Of a DNA stretch of 64,000 nt, positions 52,994 through 62,628 are shown piece after piece. Origin of the DNA: Candidatus Synoicihabitans palmerolidicus (GTDB lineage: Bacteria > Verrucomicrobiota > Verrucomicrobiia > Opitutales > Opitutaceae). The notes beneath the pieces were generated by a model. The model was given only the letters and a program-made list of their open reading frames with translations, did no database searches and was not told the DNA's origin. Within the stretch, counting starts at the first letter, position 1. Each line of letters opens with the position of its first letter. A program made the translations under genes and the position numbers. Location of the stretch: positions 572,334 to 636,333 of the forward strand of contig JAGGDC010000002.1 of assembly GCA_020809425.1 (NCBI GenBank). The letters run 5' to 3'.

Positions 52994-53910
52994 TTAGCCA
53001 AACGACTGCCGCCTGAACCCGCGTAACGTGGTTAGATCTCCCCATTCAGCAAACGAAGGCAGCCCCTGAGGGTTTGAGTTTTTACGCCGCTTCGAGATCT
53101 GCCGATGGTGACTCAACTGAGCTTGCACAAAAGCCTTTGAACCCAGCACAACACCGTCGCTGAAATGTCGTATTCGACAACGCAATACGGAGGCCAGTGG
53201 CAGACGCCTCTTCTGGTTCAGTACCCGGCGCAAATCATCGGACGAAAGCGAAGACTTATTGATCTTTTGACGAGTCCCTGTGCCGAACAATAGTTCCCGG
53301 TAAGCATCGAGTCCTCTTACCACACGATTGAGCCCATCACGGGCCAACTTGTGGCCAACGACCGCCTCCGCATACCCACAAAATCGATAATCCTTGGGAT
53401 CTTCCACCAAGCCTGCGCGTACGAAATTAAGGTCAATGTATGCTGCCATTGTTTTGAACGCTTCTCCCTTTCCCTCCACCAGCACGCTCTTAAATCGCTC
53501 GGCCAACAAAGCACCGAAGCGATTGTGGTTTCGGTTGAACCAAACTGAAAAACGTTGCTTCAGCAGTTTCATAAACTGCGAGACGTCTCCCATCAGCGCC
53601 TGATGTCGAGATCTCCACCGCACCGCTTCCGGTCCATTATCGCGCATCTGAGCCTTAAATGACCTCCAATTGCGCTGTCTGGTAACGAGTCGGTTTAGGA
53701 TAAAGCACCGGCATACCTGCGCAGCATTTCTACATCGCTCAAGTCCCCTCTGCACGGCACGCGAAGCAACACGTGAAAATGGTTCGCCATAACGGCAAAC
53801 GTTATCACCTCCACTCCACAATAATCAGCCACCTGCCACAACCGTTTCCGCAGCACCTCTTTCGCCACATCGTCAAACAACCGTTCCCCGTTCACCATCC
53901 GCGACATCAC
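52994..53910 (-). pseudogene. RAYT/IS200-like Y1 transposase, N-terminus lost and frameshifted
   Basis: The sequence starts MMSRMVNGERLFDDVAKEVL, about 25 residues short of the usual start, and contains the HUH motif ITFAVMANHFHVLLRVP, NRNHNRFGALLAERFKSVLV and the presumed catalytic Tyr region MAAYIDLNFVRAGLVEDPKDY. A frame change near 53700 separates the HUH part from the rest. The long basic C-terminus is usual for the verrucomicrobial branch of REP-associated tyrosine transposases. The missing N-terminus abuts the ISNCY-like element. No short REP palindromes were recognised around it. Confidence 0.75.
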
Positions 53911-54070
53911 ATTGGAAGGGGAGCAGGAAAGCCGATTTTTTGAGCGGATTTCCGGCTACCAATGGCCGATTTAGGCACGCGCAAATGCAATGAGATAGCA
54001 AAAGGTGGTGTCGCAGCAGTCAGTGGCTGGATCGTTTCCATGAGGGAACCTCCGGCAGCCGGTTTATTGT

Positions 54071-55599
54071 TCATCGTTGGAGTAGGCTTGGTGGTTTTAG
54101 GCGGCTTGGGCCTGCCTGCGGTGGTTGGTCGGCCAGCAGTCGGGCGATGAGCCACAGGTTGTGACCGAGGATGCTCCAGCCTACCGCCAGGTAGCGATTC
54201 GTGAAGCCTCTGGCACTCAATCGCTTGCCTTGGCGTTGCTTGATGATGGCGATGCGGGCTTCCGTCGAAGCCCGGCGATGTTGGAGCGCCACGAACTGCG
54301 GCTCCTGCATGCGCCGTTGCAGTTGCTGCGGAGCGCGGGGGCAAGTGGCGTCATAAATGTCGGCTTCGGCCAAGCGTTCGCACAGCCGTTTGGTCGAGAA
54401 GCCTCGGTCGGTGCTCGCCGCTTTGATCGGGGTGCTCAGGGCGAACTGATTCTGGCGCTCAAGGCTCTGGTCGAACTGACGCCATTCGGCCGGAGCCATT
54501 CCCTGATACAACTGCCAATCGGTGATCAACCCCGTCACGTTCTCACTGATCATGAGGGTGTGGCCAAACTCGACCTCGCCGGACGCCTTGCCCCGGACCA
54601 CGGTCTGCACGTCGGGTTCGGAGACGCGGAGGATCTTCTCGGCGTTGGGCACTGGTCGCGCGCCGATGATGCGTTCGTGGGCCTGTTTGATCGCGGCCGG
54701 CAGTTGCTCGAGCCTGGCGTCGATGCGCGCAATGATGCGGGTGGGTGGCGCTCACTGAAGCGGGTCCGGGCGTAGTCGGCGGCGAGGTGGTCGCGGTGGC
54801 GGCGGGCGTGCTCGCCGATGGTGCGCAGCAGGCGTTTCATCTGGCGGAGCACGCCCTTGCGGGCCCGCTTCGCATCGCGGCGCCGTCGGCTGTGGGTCAT
54901 CGCGATGCACCACCGATTCATCTGCTTGGCAAAGACTGGCGGCTCGGTCGGCATCCGACCCCGCAACCCCGCTGCACGGCGCAGTTTCACCGCCTTGAGC
55001 AGGGGGTGCGGCTCACGTCGCGAAAGAGCACCCAGTCGACCGGAAAAGGGATGTTGGCCTGCAGGCAGGTCGAGTCCACCAGGCACGTATCCATCGGCTG
55101 CGCCGCAGCCAGTCTCAGTTCGCTCGCCCGGTCCGCCTCACCGCACATCTCGATAAAGACTTGGCTCATCCTGCGCACCTGCCCGGCGGTGAAGCATTTG
55201 GACGCACGCTCCCGCACGCTTTCTTTGGGAGATCCCCTTGATGCCGTCGATCCGGCGCGCTCCGCAAAAGTCGGCCAACAGATCGCTGGAGGCGATGCTC
55301 AGGGAAAGTTTACGCAAGCTGATTTTCCCGAGCATCATGCGCAATACCTGCACCCGCCGCGCCTTGCGCGCGAACTGCAGGTGGCGCGGCAACCCGGCCA
55401 CGTCGTCGCCCCGCCAGTTTTCCCGGGCAAAGTTCACGGCCATCGCTTCCAAGTGACTGTTAGCCAGCAACTGGTCGAGCCCCGCCAGTTGATCGCGCAA
55501 CGCGGCGTAATCTTTGTTGGGTCCGACCGGAGTCAGGTCTGGACGCAGCCAGGTTTGCAGGGCAACTTCCGGGGCGACGGCCTCGATAGTATTGTTCAC
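54071..55599 (-). pseudogene. ISNCY-like DDE transposase, frameshifted
   Basis: The fragments in order are MNNTIEAVAPEVALQTWLRP, RRIDGIKGISQRKRA, CLVDSTCLQANIPFPVDWVLF (first Asp), KGVLRQMKRLLRTIGEHARR, EKILRVSEPDVQTVVRGKAS and EVEFGHTLMISENVTGLITDW, AASTDRGFSTKRLCERL (second Asp), and RRASTEARIAIIKQRQG (Glu) with VGWSILGHNLWLIARLL. Frame changes fall near 55190, 55010 and 54640. The layout fits the ISNCY group of transposases. The element ends could not be fixed: I saw no clear inverted repeats within 100 bases of the gene. Confidence 0.75.
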
Positions 55600-55736
55600 A
55601 CCAAATTATACACGCCGTTTTTGTGCCGAAACCAGGAAATTCTCCCGGGTTCGGCCTCTTTATTTTTACGCTATCTCCTCATCTCCAACCTCTTGCGCTT
55701 GTGGAACACGCTCTATCTAGGGCTTTCTACCCTGGC

Positions 55737-57310
55737 ATGCCGCTTGAACGAATACTGGTCGTTGACGACGAACCGCTTATCCAACGCTCCCTCGGAGAAC
55801 TGCTGCGTCGTCGTACATACAGTGTGACCATCGCCTGTTCCATCAAGGAGGGCGAAGCCCAGTTATTGAAGGAAGTGTTCGACGTGGTGATCCTGAACGT
55901 TCGCCTGCCCGACGGCGACGGCCAACACTTCCTCGAGCGCATCGTCGCCATGCCCGATCGCCCGTTGGTGGTCATGATCACCGGTCCCGGCCCATCGAAC
56001 ACGCCGTCACCTGTATGCGGATTGGCGCTTTCGATTACCTGATCAAACCCTTCTCCGGCTCCCAGATCGACGTCGTCCTCAACAAGACCGCGTCCTTTAT
56101 CCAACTTCTCCGCGTATATCGCTACCTGAACGAACAGGAACAGACCGGCGGTGACGGGCTTGTATTATGGACGCAGCCCCTCAATGGCTCGTCTTAAACA
56201 ACTCATCTCCCGGGTCGCCCCCTCCGATGTCACCGTCTTGGTCACCGGTGAAAATGGCACCGACAAGGAGATGATCGCCCGGGCACTCTATCGCCAGTCC
56301 AGTCGCCGCAACGAACCCTATATTAAAGTAAACTGCGCGGCCCTGTCGGAAACTCTTATTGAGAGCGAGCTATTCGGCAACGAGCGCGGCGCCTTCACTG
56401 GAGCCACCACCCGCCGCGAAGGTCGCTTCGAACTCGCCCACAAGGGCACCTTGCTCCTCGACGAAGTCAGCGAAATCCCTCCCTCCAAGCGAAGCTCTTG
56501 CGCGTCCTGCAGGAACGTGAATTCGAACGGGTCGGCGGCACCAAGACCATCAAGGTCAACGTCCGGATCCTCGCCACCTCCAACCGTCATCTCGAACGGT
56601 CCGTCGAACGGGGCGAATTCCGCTCCGACCTTTATTACCGCCTGAATGTCTTCCCCGTGCATGTGCCGCCCCTGCGAGAACGGCCCGATGATATTCCGAC
56701 CCTAGCGAATGAGTTTCTTCAACGATTCTCCCGGCGTCACCGGCTAGCCATTCCAGGCTTCCCCGATCAGACCTCCCACGCCCTGAACGTCTATCCTTGG
56801 CCCGGCAACGTCCGCGAACTCCAAAATACCATCGAGCGAGCCGTCATATTAGGTGAAGAAGGGCGCCCCATTTCTTCGGCACAACTCAATCTCCCGGTTC
56901 TGCCGCCTTCCATTTTCCAAGGTTTCACCCCTCCTCACCCAACAGCCGCCGAATCCTCTCCCCCCATTCAGTCGGCCCCCCACGGTGCGCCAAACCCGGA
57001 GTCGCCGTCCATGAACCTTTCTCCTCCGAGCGAGGTAAACCCTGCCCCGCCGGCGTGGAGCCCGGCCCCGATCGATATTGATCCATCCCCTGCGACCGAT
57101 CCGGAAACCTTCTCCCCCGAGACGGTTGCCTCTCCGCCTCCCGGCTTGGCTCTGCACGAATTGGAGAAAAGAGCCATTCTCGACATGCTGCGCAGCACCG
57201 AGGGCAATCGCACCAAAGCCGCCGAACAATTGCAGATCTCCATCCGGACGTTGCGCAATAAAATCGCGGAATACCGGAAACAGGGAGACGAAATACCCGG
57301 CGACGACTAA
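55737..57310 (+). pseudogene. NtrC-like sigma-54 response regulator, frameshifted, receiver Asp replaced
   Basis: ATG 55737 gives MPLERILVVDDEPLIQRSL; the phosphorylation site position reads ILNVRLPDGDG, with Asn54 instead of Asp. The AAA+ domain has a Walker A VTGENGTDKEM (usual G replaced by D), the intact GAFTGA loop (GNERGAFTGATT), Walker B LLLDEVSEIP, and RSDLYYRLNVFPVHVPPLRERP with YPWPGNVREL. A Pro-rich linker precedes a Fis-type HTH (NRTKAAEQLQISIRTLRNKI). Shifts lie near 55990, 56160 and 56490. It would activate sigma-54 promoters; the altered residues suggest a phosphorylation-independent form or early decay. Confidence 0.82.
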
Positions 57311-57400
57311 TTCGATCGTTCGCCCCGAGCTCGATTGCCTGATCGGTCACCCTTCGTTTTCACCGATTTTACTACCCCATACCTCCGTTTTTGTCTCCGC

Positions 57401-57424
57401 CCGCCTTTTCGGCGGATTTTTTTT
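57401..57424 (+). terminator. Rho-independent terminator after the NtrC-like gene
   Basis: CCGCC TTTTC GGCGG forms a 5-bp GC hairpin followed by A and eight T. It lies 90 bases after the stop at 57310. Confidence 0.75.
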
Positions 57425-57528
57425 GCCCAAAACCCGCCCAAACACGCTTTTCCCCTAAATTCTCCCTCAGGTGGCCGATGGTGGCCGATAACAGAAAGGC
57501 TTACATTTAACCTCCGTTATGCCGCCTT

Positions 57529-58067
57529 ATGCCACTCGTAGAATCAATCAGTGATGCCGTTTTCCAGGACACCTTGTCCCGGGCCGTGCACGATGTCTTC
57601 AGCACCATGCTCGGCAAGAACGCCAGCTTGGTTGAAAGCCAAGCAGAGCTCATCCAAGACGCCCAAGTCGAAGCTCTGGAACTAAAGGGCGCTCAAATCG
57701 TCGGAACCGTCGGATGTATCGGCGAGATCACCGATCTGATTTACCTTTATTCTTCTCGAAATCCTCTCGAAATCCCCTTTGCCACCGAAGTCGCCTACGG
57801 CTTGCTCGACATGGAACCCGACGAACTCGAGGAATGCGGCGAAGAGGTTGTCAACGACGCGATGGGTGAACTAACCAACATGACCGTCGGCGCCTTCAAA
57901 ATCAGCTCTGCGACGTAGGATTCCCCTGCAAGCTGACCATCCCTTCCATTCTTCGCGGGAGCAACTTTACCATCGAACCGGTCAAGTCTGCCTCCCGTCG
58001 AATTTACCACTTGCCAATCGGTGAACATACGCTCGTCGCCGATCTCTTGATGAAACAAGGCGAATAA
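57529..58067 (+). pseudogene. CheX-like chemotaxis phosphatase domain protein, frameshifted
   Basis: ATG 57529 gives MPLVESISDAVFQDTLSRAV; the CheC/CheX signature appears as GEEVVNDAMGELTNMTVGAF with the Glu and Asn pair used for CheY-P dephosphorylation. A missing A in the run at 57897-57900 ends the frame at 57918; the rest (FPCKLTIPSILRG, SRRIYHLPIGEHTLVADLL) is in the next frame to TAA 58065. Repaired length is about 179 residues. It precedes the REC-REC-STAS gene by 27 bases, so they were likely one operon. Confidence 0.8.
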
Positions 58068-58094
58068 TCACCATAACCCTCCGATCACTGAATC

Positions 58095-59240
58095 ATGCGC
58101 TATAAAGTCCTTACCGTGGACGACTCCAAGACCGTCCGCATAATCGTCAAGAAGGCCTTCAAGACCTACGATTGCGAAATACTTGAGGCCGCCAATGGCG
58201 TGGAGGGCCTCGCGGCCGCCTCCAAGCAAAACCCGGACGTCATCCTCCTCGATATCACCATGCCCGTCATGGACGGAGTCGAAATGCTGACCACACTCAA
58301 GTCCGACCCCGCCACCAAAGGCATCCCGATCGTCATGCTCACGGCGGAAGGCGGGCGAGACAACGTGCTCAAAATCGCCACAATTGGTATCCGCGACTAC
58401 ATCGTTAAGCCGTTCAAGGAAGACGTGCTTATCGAAAATATCGGCCGGATCATCGACCTCAAACCACTCTCGGACCAGCCCACCAAGGCCAAGTCCATCT
58501 TCGACCCAGCCAACATTCTCGTCGTCGAAGACAAGCCAGCCATCATCCAACAGATCAGTGAAGGGCTTAAACACACGCCGTGGCAAATAACCGGCGTCAA
58601 CACCACCGGCGAAGCCATCGACTTCTGTGGGCGCACCGTCCCGGATATGATCGTGATTTCCCTCTCCTTACCGGAAGATTCCGCCTACACGCTGTTCCGC
58701 CTCCTGCGCACTCAGGTCAAAACCAAATACACTCCCATCTTCGGGCTCGTGGTTAAGACTGATCTCGCTGCTCAAAATCAAGCCCCACAGGTCGTCTTCA
58801 CCGCCATTGTGACCAAACCGCTCGATATCACTGAATTGGAGTCCAAGGTCGCCAAGGCAATGAACCTCGACACTTCGGAGCGTGACTTCTCCCAAGATAA
58901 CGGGTTCTGCATCATGCGACTGCCCGAACAGACCGGCACCGCCGCGATTCACGAGGTCAACACCTACCTGAAACCCAAAATTTCCAACGCCGTCGATGCT
59001 GGCATAGCTCGCGCCATTATCGACCTGCACGAACTCAAGCGACTCGACATGAACGTCATCAAGCTGCTCGTCGACGCGATGTCCACCTGCCGCGAACTTG
59101 GTCTCCAGTTCTCCATGGTCGGCTCCGGCCCCATCGTGAACGAATGCAAAGGCTTCGAAGACACCCGCAACTGGATTTTCCATGATACCTTGGCCGAAGC
59201 CAAGAGTGCCCTGGATAAACCAGAGCCGGTCTCTGCCTGA
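58095..59240 (+). CDS. Double receiver-STAS protein
   Basis: The intact 381-residue protein has REC1 (residues 1-125; VDDSKTVR, phospho-Asp53 in ILLDITMPVMDG, Lys105 in IVKPFKED). A second receiver-like domain follows from about 138 (ILVVEDKPAI) in which the Asp position is Ser (MIVISLSLPEDSA), so it is probably not phosphorylated. A C-terminal STAS-like domain spans about 270-375 (RAIIDLHELKRLDMNVIKLL, VGSGPIVNECKGF). The combination suggests phosphorylation-controlled partner switching. The CheX-like gene next to it could dephosphorylate REC1. It is intact while both flanking genes are broken. Confidence 0.85.
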   Translation: MRYKVLTVDDSKTVRIIVKKAFKTYDCEILEAANGVEGLAAASKQNPDVILLDITMPVMDGVEMLTTLKSDPATKGIPIVMLTAEGGRDNVLKIATIGIRDYIVKPFKEDVLIENIGRIIDLKPLSDQPTKAKSIFDPANILVVEDKPAIIQQISEGLKHTPWQITGVNTTGEAIDFCGRTVPDMIVISLSLPEDSAYTLFRLLRTQVKTKYTPIFGLVVKTDLAAQNQAPQVVFTAIVTKPLDITELESKVAKAMNLDTSERDFSQDNGFCIMRLPEQTGTAAIHEVNTYLKPKISNAVDAGIARAIIDLHELKRLDMNVIKLLVDAMSTCRELGLQFSMVGSGPIVNECKGFEDTRNWIFHDTLAEAKSALDKPEPVSA

Positions 59241-59305
59241 GGAAAAGCCTGTTTTGGTGGCACCGGACTATGCTCGTCATTTTCCGGTTCCCACCGCCCT
59301 GCGAG

Positions 59306-59344
59306 CCCCGTGTCCCGAATTAACCTCGGGATGCGGGTCTTTCT
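59306..59344 (+). terminator. Probable terminator after the REC-REC-STAS gene
   Basis: CCCGTGTCCCG and CGGGATGCGGG form a stem with a small internal loop, separated by AATTAACCT and followed by TCTTTCTC. The T tract is imperfect. Confidence 0.55.
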
Positions 59345-59477
59345 CATTTCCCCACCAAGGTCGTCCAGCCGCAGTGGAATCAAGGAAATTTAGTTCTCCC
59401 CGTTCGCCCCCCCGAATCGCATGCCCCCATTGGAAACCGGATCAACTCACCTCTAGCCTATGGCCAAATCTTACGAC

Positions 59478-60005
59478 CATGAGATTAAAACCTTCCCCCG
59501 TTCGGAAGTCGCCCGCGCATCTAAACGCGGCGCTACGCGCGCTGGTGGTCTCTGCCTGTGCGTTGACCGTCGCCGAGTCCATGGCTCATCCCGGCAGCCT
59601 TCGTCGACATCAGTATCCACTCTCACGGGACCTCCACGCATCCTTACCTCGCGCTGCTGGGGCCAACCCCGCTACGCTTCGCACCTGCCGAACGTCCTCC
59701 CGTCACACTCGCAATCGAGCCTTTGCCCGAGGAGCCTCCGCCTCCGGATCCCGCCGAGATCGCTGCCGCCGTCGCCAGTGAATTCGAATTTTCTCAATTC
59801 AACTTTGATCTGCCTAGCACCACCGAACTCGATCAAGCCATCGCCGAAATCAACGCCGCGAACGAAAAGGCCCAGGAGGAAATGAAACCGTCCGGTCCTC
59901 AACCCATCATGCTCTCCGATGACATCGGAGGAAGCGCCCGTCCTGAGGACATCATGCCAGTCTGCCGTCTGCCCTCGGCTCCCTCGAAAGCGACCTACCG
60001 TATAA
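59478..60005 (+). pseudogene. Proline-rich, membrane-anchored hypothetical protein, frameshifted
   Basis: ATG 59478 gives MRLKPSPVRKSPAHLNAALR and a hydrophobic stretch (ALVVSACALTVAESMA). After a shift near 59600 the frame reads AFVDISIHSHGTSTHPYLAL, then a Pro/Glu-rich segment (LAIEPLPEEPPPPDPAEIA) and a charged C-terminus. It resembles the periplasmic, TonB-like linkers seen before TPR genes, but has no TonB domain that I can see. The next gene starts 2 bases after the proposed stop. Confidence 0.5.
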
Positions 60006-60007
60006 AA

Positions 60008-61405
60008 ATGAGTTCCTCGTTTCGACTCCCCCTGCTCCTTGGTCTCGCCACCGTCTCGGTCTGCGCGATCAGGGCGGAGCCGCACTCAGCGCCCAACGAA
60101 TATCACGCTCCGTCCGACCATAATACGGGTCCCAAGGTTCTCACGGAAGATGATCACGCTGATTCCATGCCCGTCGCCCGCAGCCACGTCGAACCAGCCC
60201 AAAGCCTCCGCCTCGTCCTCGAACCACGACCCACACTCTGACCCACCGACGCCGGTCGGCTCGGCCGAGGCTCACCATCCCGCCGTGGATGCGAAATACA
60301 CCGCCCCCGATCTCCCCACGGGGCTGACCGGGGCTCCCATCGAAAGCCTTATGCGGCTCGGCGAAAGCCAGACTCAAGCGGGCGACTACGAAGGGGGCCA
60401 TTACCGCATTCTTTCAAGTATTGGAGGCCAATGCCGAGCCCGAGACCGAAGTCGCCGCCCTTTTCGGATTGCGTGCATCGTACCGTCATCTCAACGAACG
60501 CACCCGCGCAGTCGCTATCCTGGAACGTATCATCAAAGACTACCCCGGATCCCCTCAAACTGCCCGCGCGCTCCTCGACGCCGGTCGGCTCCACCGCTCC
60601 CTCGGTGCTGATCGCCTCGCCATGTCACGCTTTTATGCCGTGTTGCAAGCCACCCTGCGTATTCCCGACCTCGCTTGGGCCGAGCAATACAAACAGCTGG
60701 CCCGCACCGCCCAATACGAAATCGCCGAAACCCACCTGCGAGCCGGACGTTACCCCGAAGCCGAACGTTACTTCACTCGCTTCAGCCTGCTCGAACTCGC
60801 GCCCGCCGACCGAGCGCGCGGGGCCTTCAAAGTCATCGAAGCCCGCGCCGCCGCAGGTCGCCACGAAGCCGTCGTCAAGGGCGTCAATATATTCATAGAT
60901 CAGTTTGCCGAGGACCAACACGTGCCGGCCGCATTGCACTTCGCTTCGACAACTCGGTCGCACCGATGATGCCCTCAAACATACGCTGAGCCTGCTACAG
61001 GCCAGCCAGGAGCAACAAGCCAGCGACCCCGCCGCCTGGGCCTACTGGCAAAGCCGCACCGGCAACGAACTCGCCAATACATTCTTTCAACGTGGTGAAT
61101 TCACCCACGCCCGGCGTATTTACGATACGCTGTCCGAACTCGACTCCGACCCCGAATGGTTCCTGCCTGTCTCCTACCAAGGCGCCTTGTGTCGTGAACG
61201 GCTCGGATTAACCACCGAGGCAATCAGCCTGTATCAGACCATCATCGACAAGACGGCCGAACCCACCTCGATTTCGCTTCAGGAAATCGCGCAGATGGCA
61301 TCATGGCGTATCAGTCACCTCGAAAATTTGGATCGCGAGCGCAGCGACATCCGCAGCTTAATCAACTCTCTACCCCCGGAACCGACCACCGCCTCACACC
61401 CATGA
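60008..61405 (+). pseudogene. Periplasmic TPR protein, frameshifted
   Basis: ATG 60008 gives a signal peptide (MSSSFRLPLLLGLATVSVCA). After frame changes near 60230, 60400 and 60950 there are helical repeats of TPR type: LMRLGESQTQAGDYEGA, AVAILERIIKDYPGSPQTA, YEIAETHLRAGRYPEAERYF, ANTFFQRGEFTHARRIYDTL and RERLGLTTEAISLYQTIID. The stop TGA overlaps the ATG of the next gene (ATGA), so the two are translationally coupled. Function is unknown; a role in envelope complexes is only a guess. Confidence 0.65.
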
Positions 61406-61767
61406 ATCTCAATCTCTCGGAATTTGCCGCCACGTGCGACGAAGCCTACCGCCTCGCTCTCGCCGAAAATCGCCAACTCAAGACTTCCGGCACCTCGCCC
61501 AACGCCGAACTTATGGCCCGCAAGGAAACTTTACTCGCCCGGCTCAACACGGGGCGCCCCGCACTCGCCGCATATAAACCGAGCCACCTGACCTCGGAAG
61601 CCCGCGCCGAAGTCGCCCGCTTGCGTGAGCGAATTTTGCAAACCCTTCATCTGAGCCGTGAAAACGAACAATTACTCCTTCGGCGCAGCCTGTCTCGTCC
61701 CACTCCCACGCGACAGACACCTCCTCCGCTCCCCGGTATCGCCGCCCGCGCTTACGCCGACTCTTAA
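61402..61767 (+). CDS. Small helical hypothetical protein
   Basis: The intact 121-residue protein starts MNLNLSEFAATCDEAYRLAL, with ATG overlapping the upstream stop. It is mostly helical and charged (EARAEVARLRERILQTLHLS) with a basic, Pro-rich tail (RPTPTRQTPPPLPG). The outline is like FlgN-type or other small chaperones, but no sequence evidence makes this firm. It remained open while its upstream partner decayed. Confidence 0.6.
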   Translation: MNLNLSEFAATCDEAYRLALAENRQLKTSGTSPNAELMARKETLLARLNTGRPALAAYKPSHLTSEARAEVARLRERILQTLHLSRENEQLLLRRSLSRPTPTRQTPPPLPGIAARAYADS

Positions 61768-61811
61768 AAAAACGAGTCGACAACCGTCCACGTGCCCGCC
61801 TCCTTTTGCTC

Positions 61812-62054
61812 ATGGCTCAGTCCGAAGTCCAATTGATCTGCAAATCCGACTTCATCGTCGATATTTGCACGGTGGGCGCATTTTTCGCGTTCATGTTCAA
61901 CGTCGTGAGCTCCCATGTGCCATCCAACGATCCGGCCATGATCAACCTGTGGTCCGGCATCACCGCCGCCTGCATGAGCGGCGTATTCCGGTTGGCGACC
62001 TGGATGTTCCGCGTCGTATTTCGTTACCAAAAAGAGCTCAAAGCTCGTAAGTAA
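61812..62054 (+). CDS. Small inner-membrane hypothetical protein
   Basis: ATG 61812 gives MAQSEVQLICKSDFIVD, followed by two hydrophobic segments (about residues 15-32 and 44-65), the second of which contains ITAACMSGVFRLATWMF. The C-terminus is basic (RYQKELKARK). It is 80 residues and intact. No family is recognised. It ends 59 bases before the GTG of mntR. Confidence 0.55.
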   Translation: MAQSEVQLICKSDFIVDICTVGAFFAFMFNVVSSHVPSNDPAMINLWSGITAACMSGVFRLATWMFRVVFRYQKELKARK

Positions 62055-62113
62055 CTCGGACCTCCGAGGGAATTGGCTTTGACCGGTAGTCTCACCTGAC
62101 TTGAGTCTGCGCC

Positions 62114-62542
62114 GTGCCCGCTGATCCCCTTCCCCTCCTGCCCCGCACGACTTCCGCGGTCGAGGACTACCTCGAGCGAATCAGCGAACTTATCAAGACT
62201 AAGGGTTACGCCCGGGTCGTCGACATCGCTGCGGAGCTCAAAATATCCCAAGCCAGTGTCACCACCATGGTCCAACGCCTTGACGCGGAAGGCCTGGTAA
62301 AATACGAAAAATACCGTGGCATGGTGCTCACCGACGCTGGAGAAGCTGTCGCCGCCCACATCGCCCATCGCCACGAACTACTGACCCAATTCCTGCGCCT
62401 GCTCCGCTTGAGTGAATCCGTGATTTCTCAAGACGTCGAAGGTATGGAGCACCACGTCAGCGCCGAGACTTTCGCCGCGTTGGAGCGTCTCACTCGGCAC
62501 TTGGAAACTCACCCCGAACTCCGGGCCAAGCTCACCTCCTAG
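62114..62542 (+). CDS. mntR: DtxR/MntR-family metal-dependent regulator
   Basis: The intact 142-residue protein, GTG start at 62114, has a winged HTH (RVVDIAAELKISQASVTTMV, LVKYEKYRGMVLTDAGE) and the metal-binding dimerisation domain (AAHIAHRHELLTQFL, DVEGMEHHVSAETFAALERL), with the His and Glu residues used for Mn binding in MntR. There is no SH3-like third domain, so MntR rather than IdeR/DtxR. It would repress Mn uptake genes, none of which is in the window. It is tail to tail with tatC. Confidence 0.85.
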   Translation: MPADPLPLLPRTTSAVEDYLERISELIKTKGYARVVDIAAELKISQASVTTMVQRLDAEGLVKYEKYRGMVLTDAGEAVAAHIAHRHELLTQFLRLLRLSESVISQDVEGMEHHVSAETFAALERLTRHLETHPELRAKLTS

Positions 62543-62628
62543 GCTCCGGCCTGCCCGGCCTCCTCCCGACGGTGGCTTTGCCGCATCACCGCAACCCAGG
62601 TCAGTCGAGCAGGCAGTTCACCGGTCGC

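Noticed and set aside
49539..55599. A prophage or plasmid remnant because of the ParB-like gene and transposases
   Set aside because: No capsid, terminase, integrase, replication or partition partner genes were found. The neighbours are ordinary chromosomal types.
54071..55827. The long plus-strand ORFs opposite the ISNCY-like transposase (up to 360 codons)
   Set aside because: They are antisense shadows of a GC-rich transposase gene, with no recognisable motifs.
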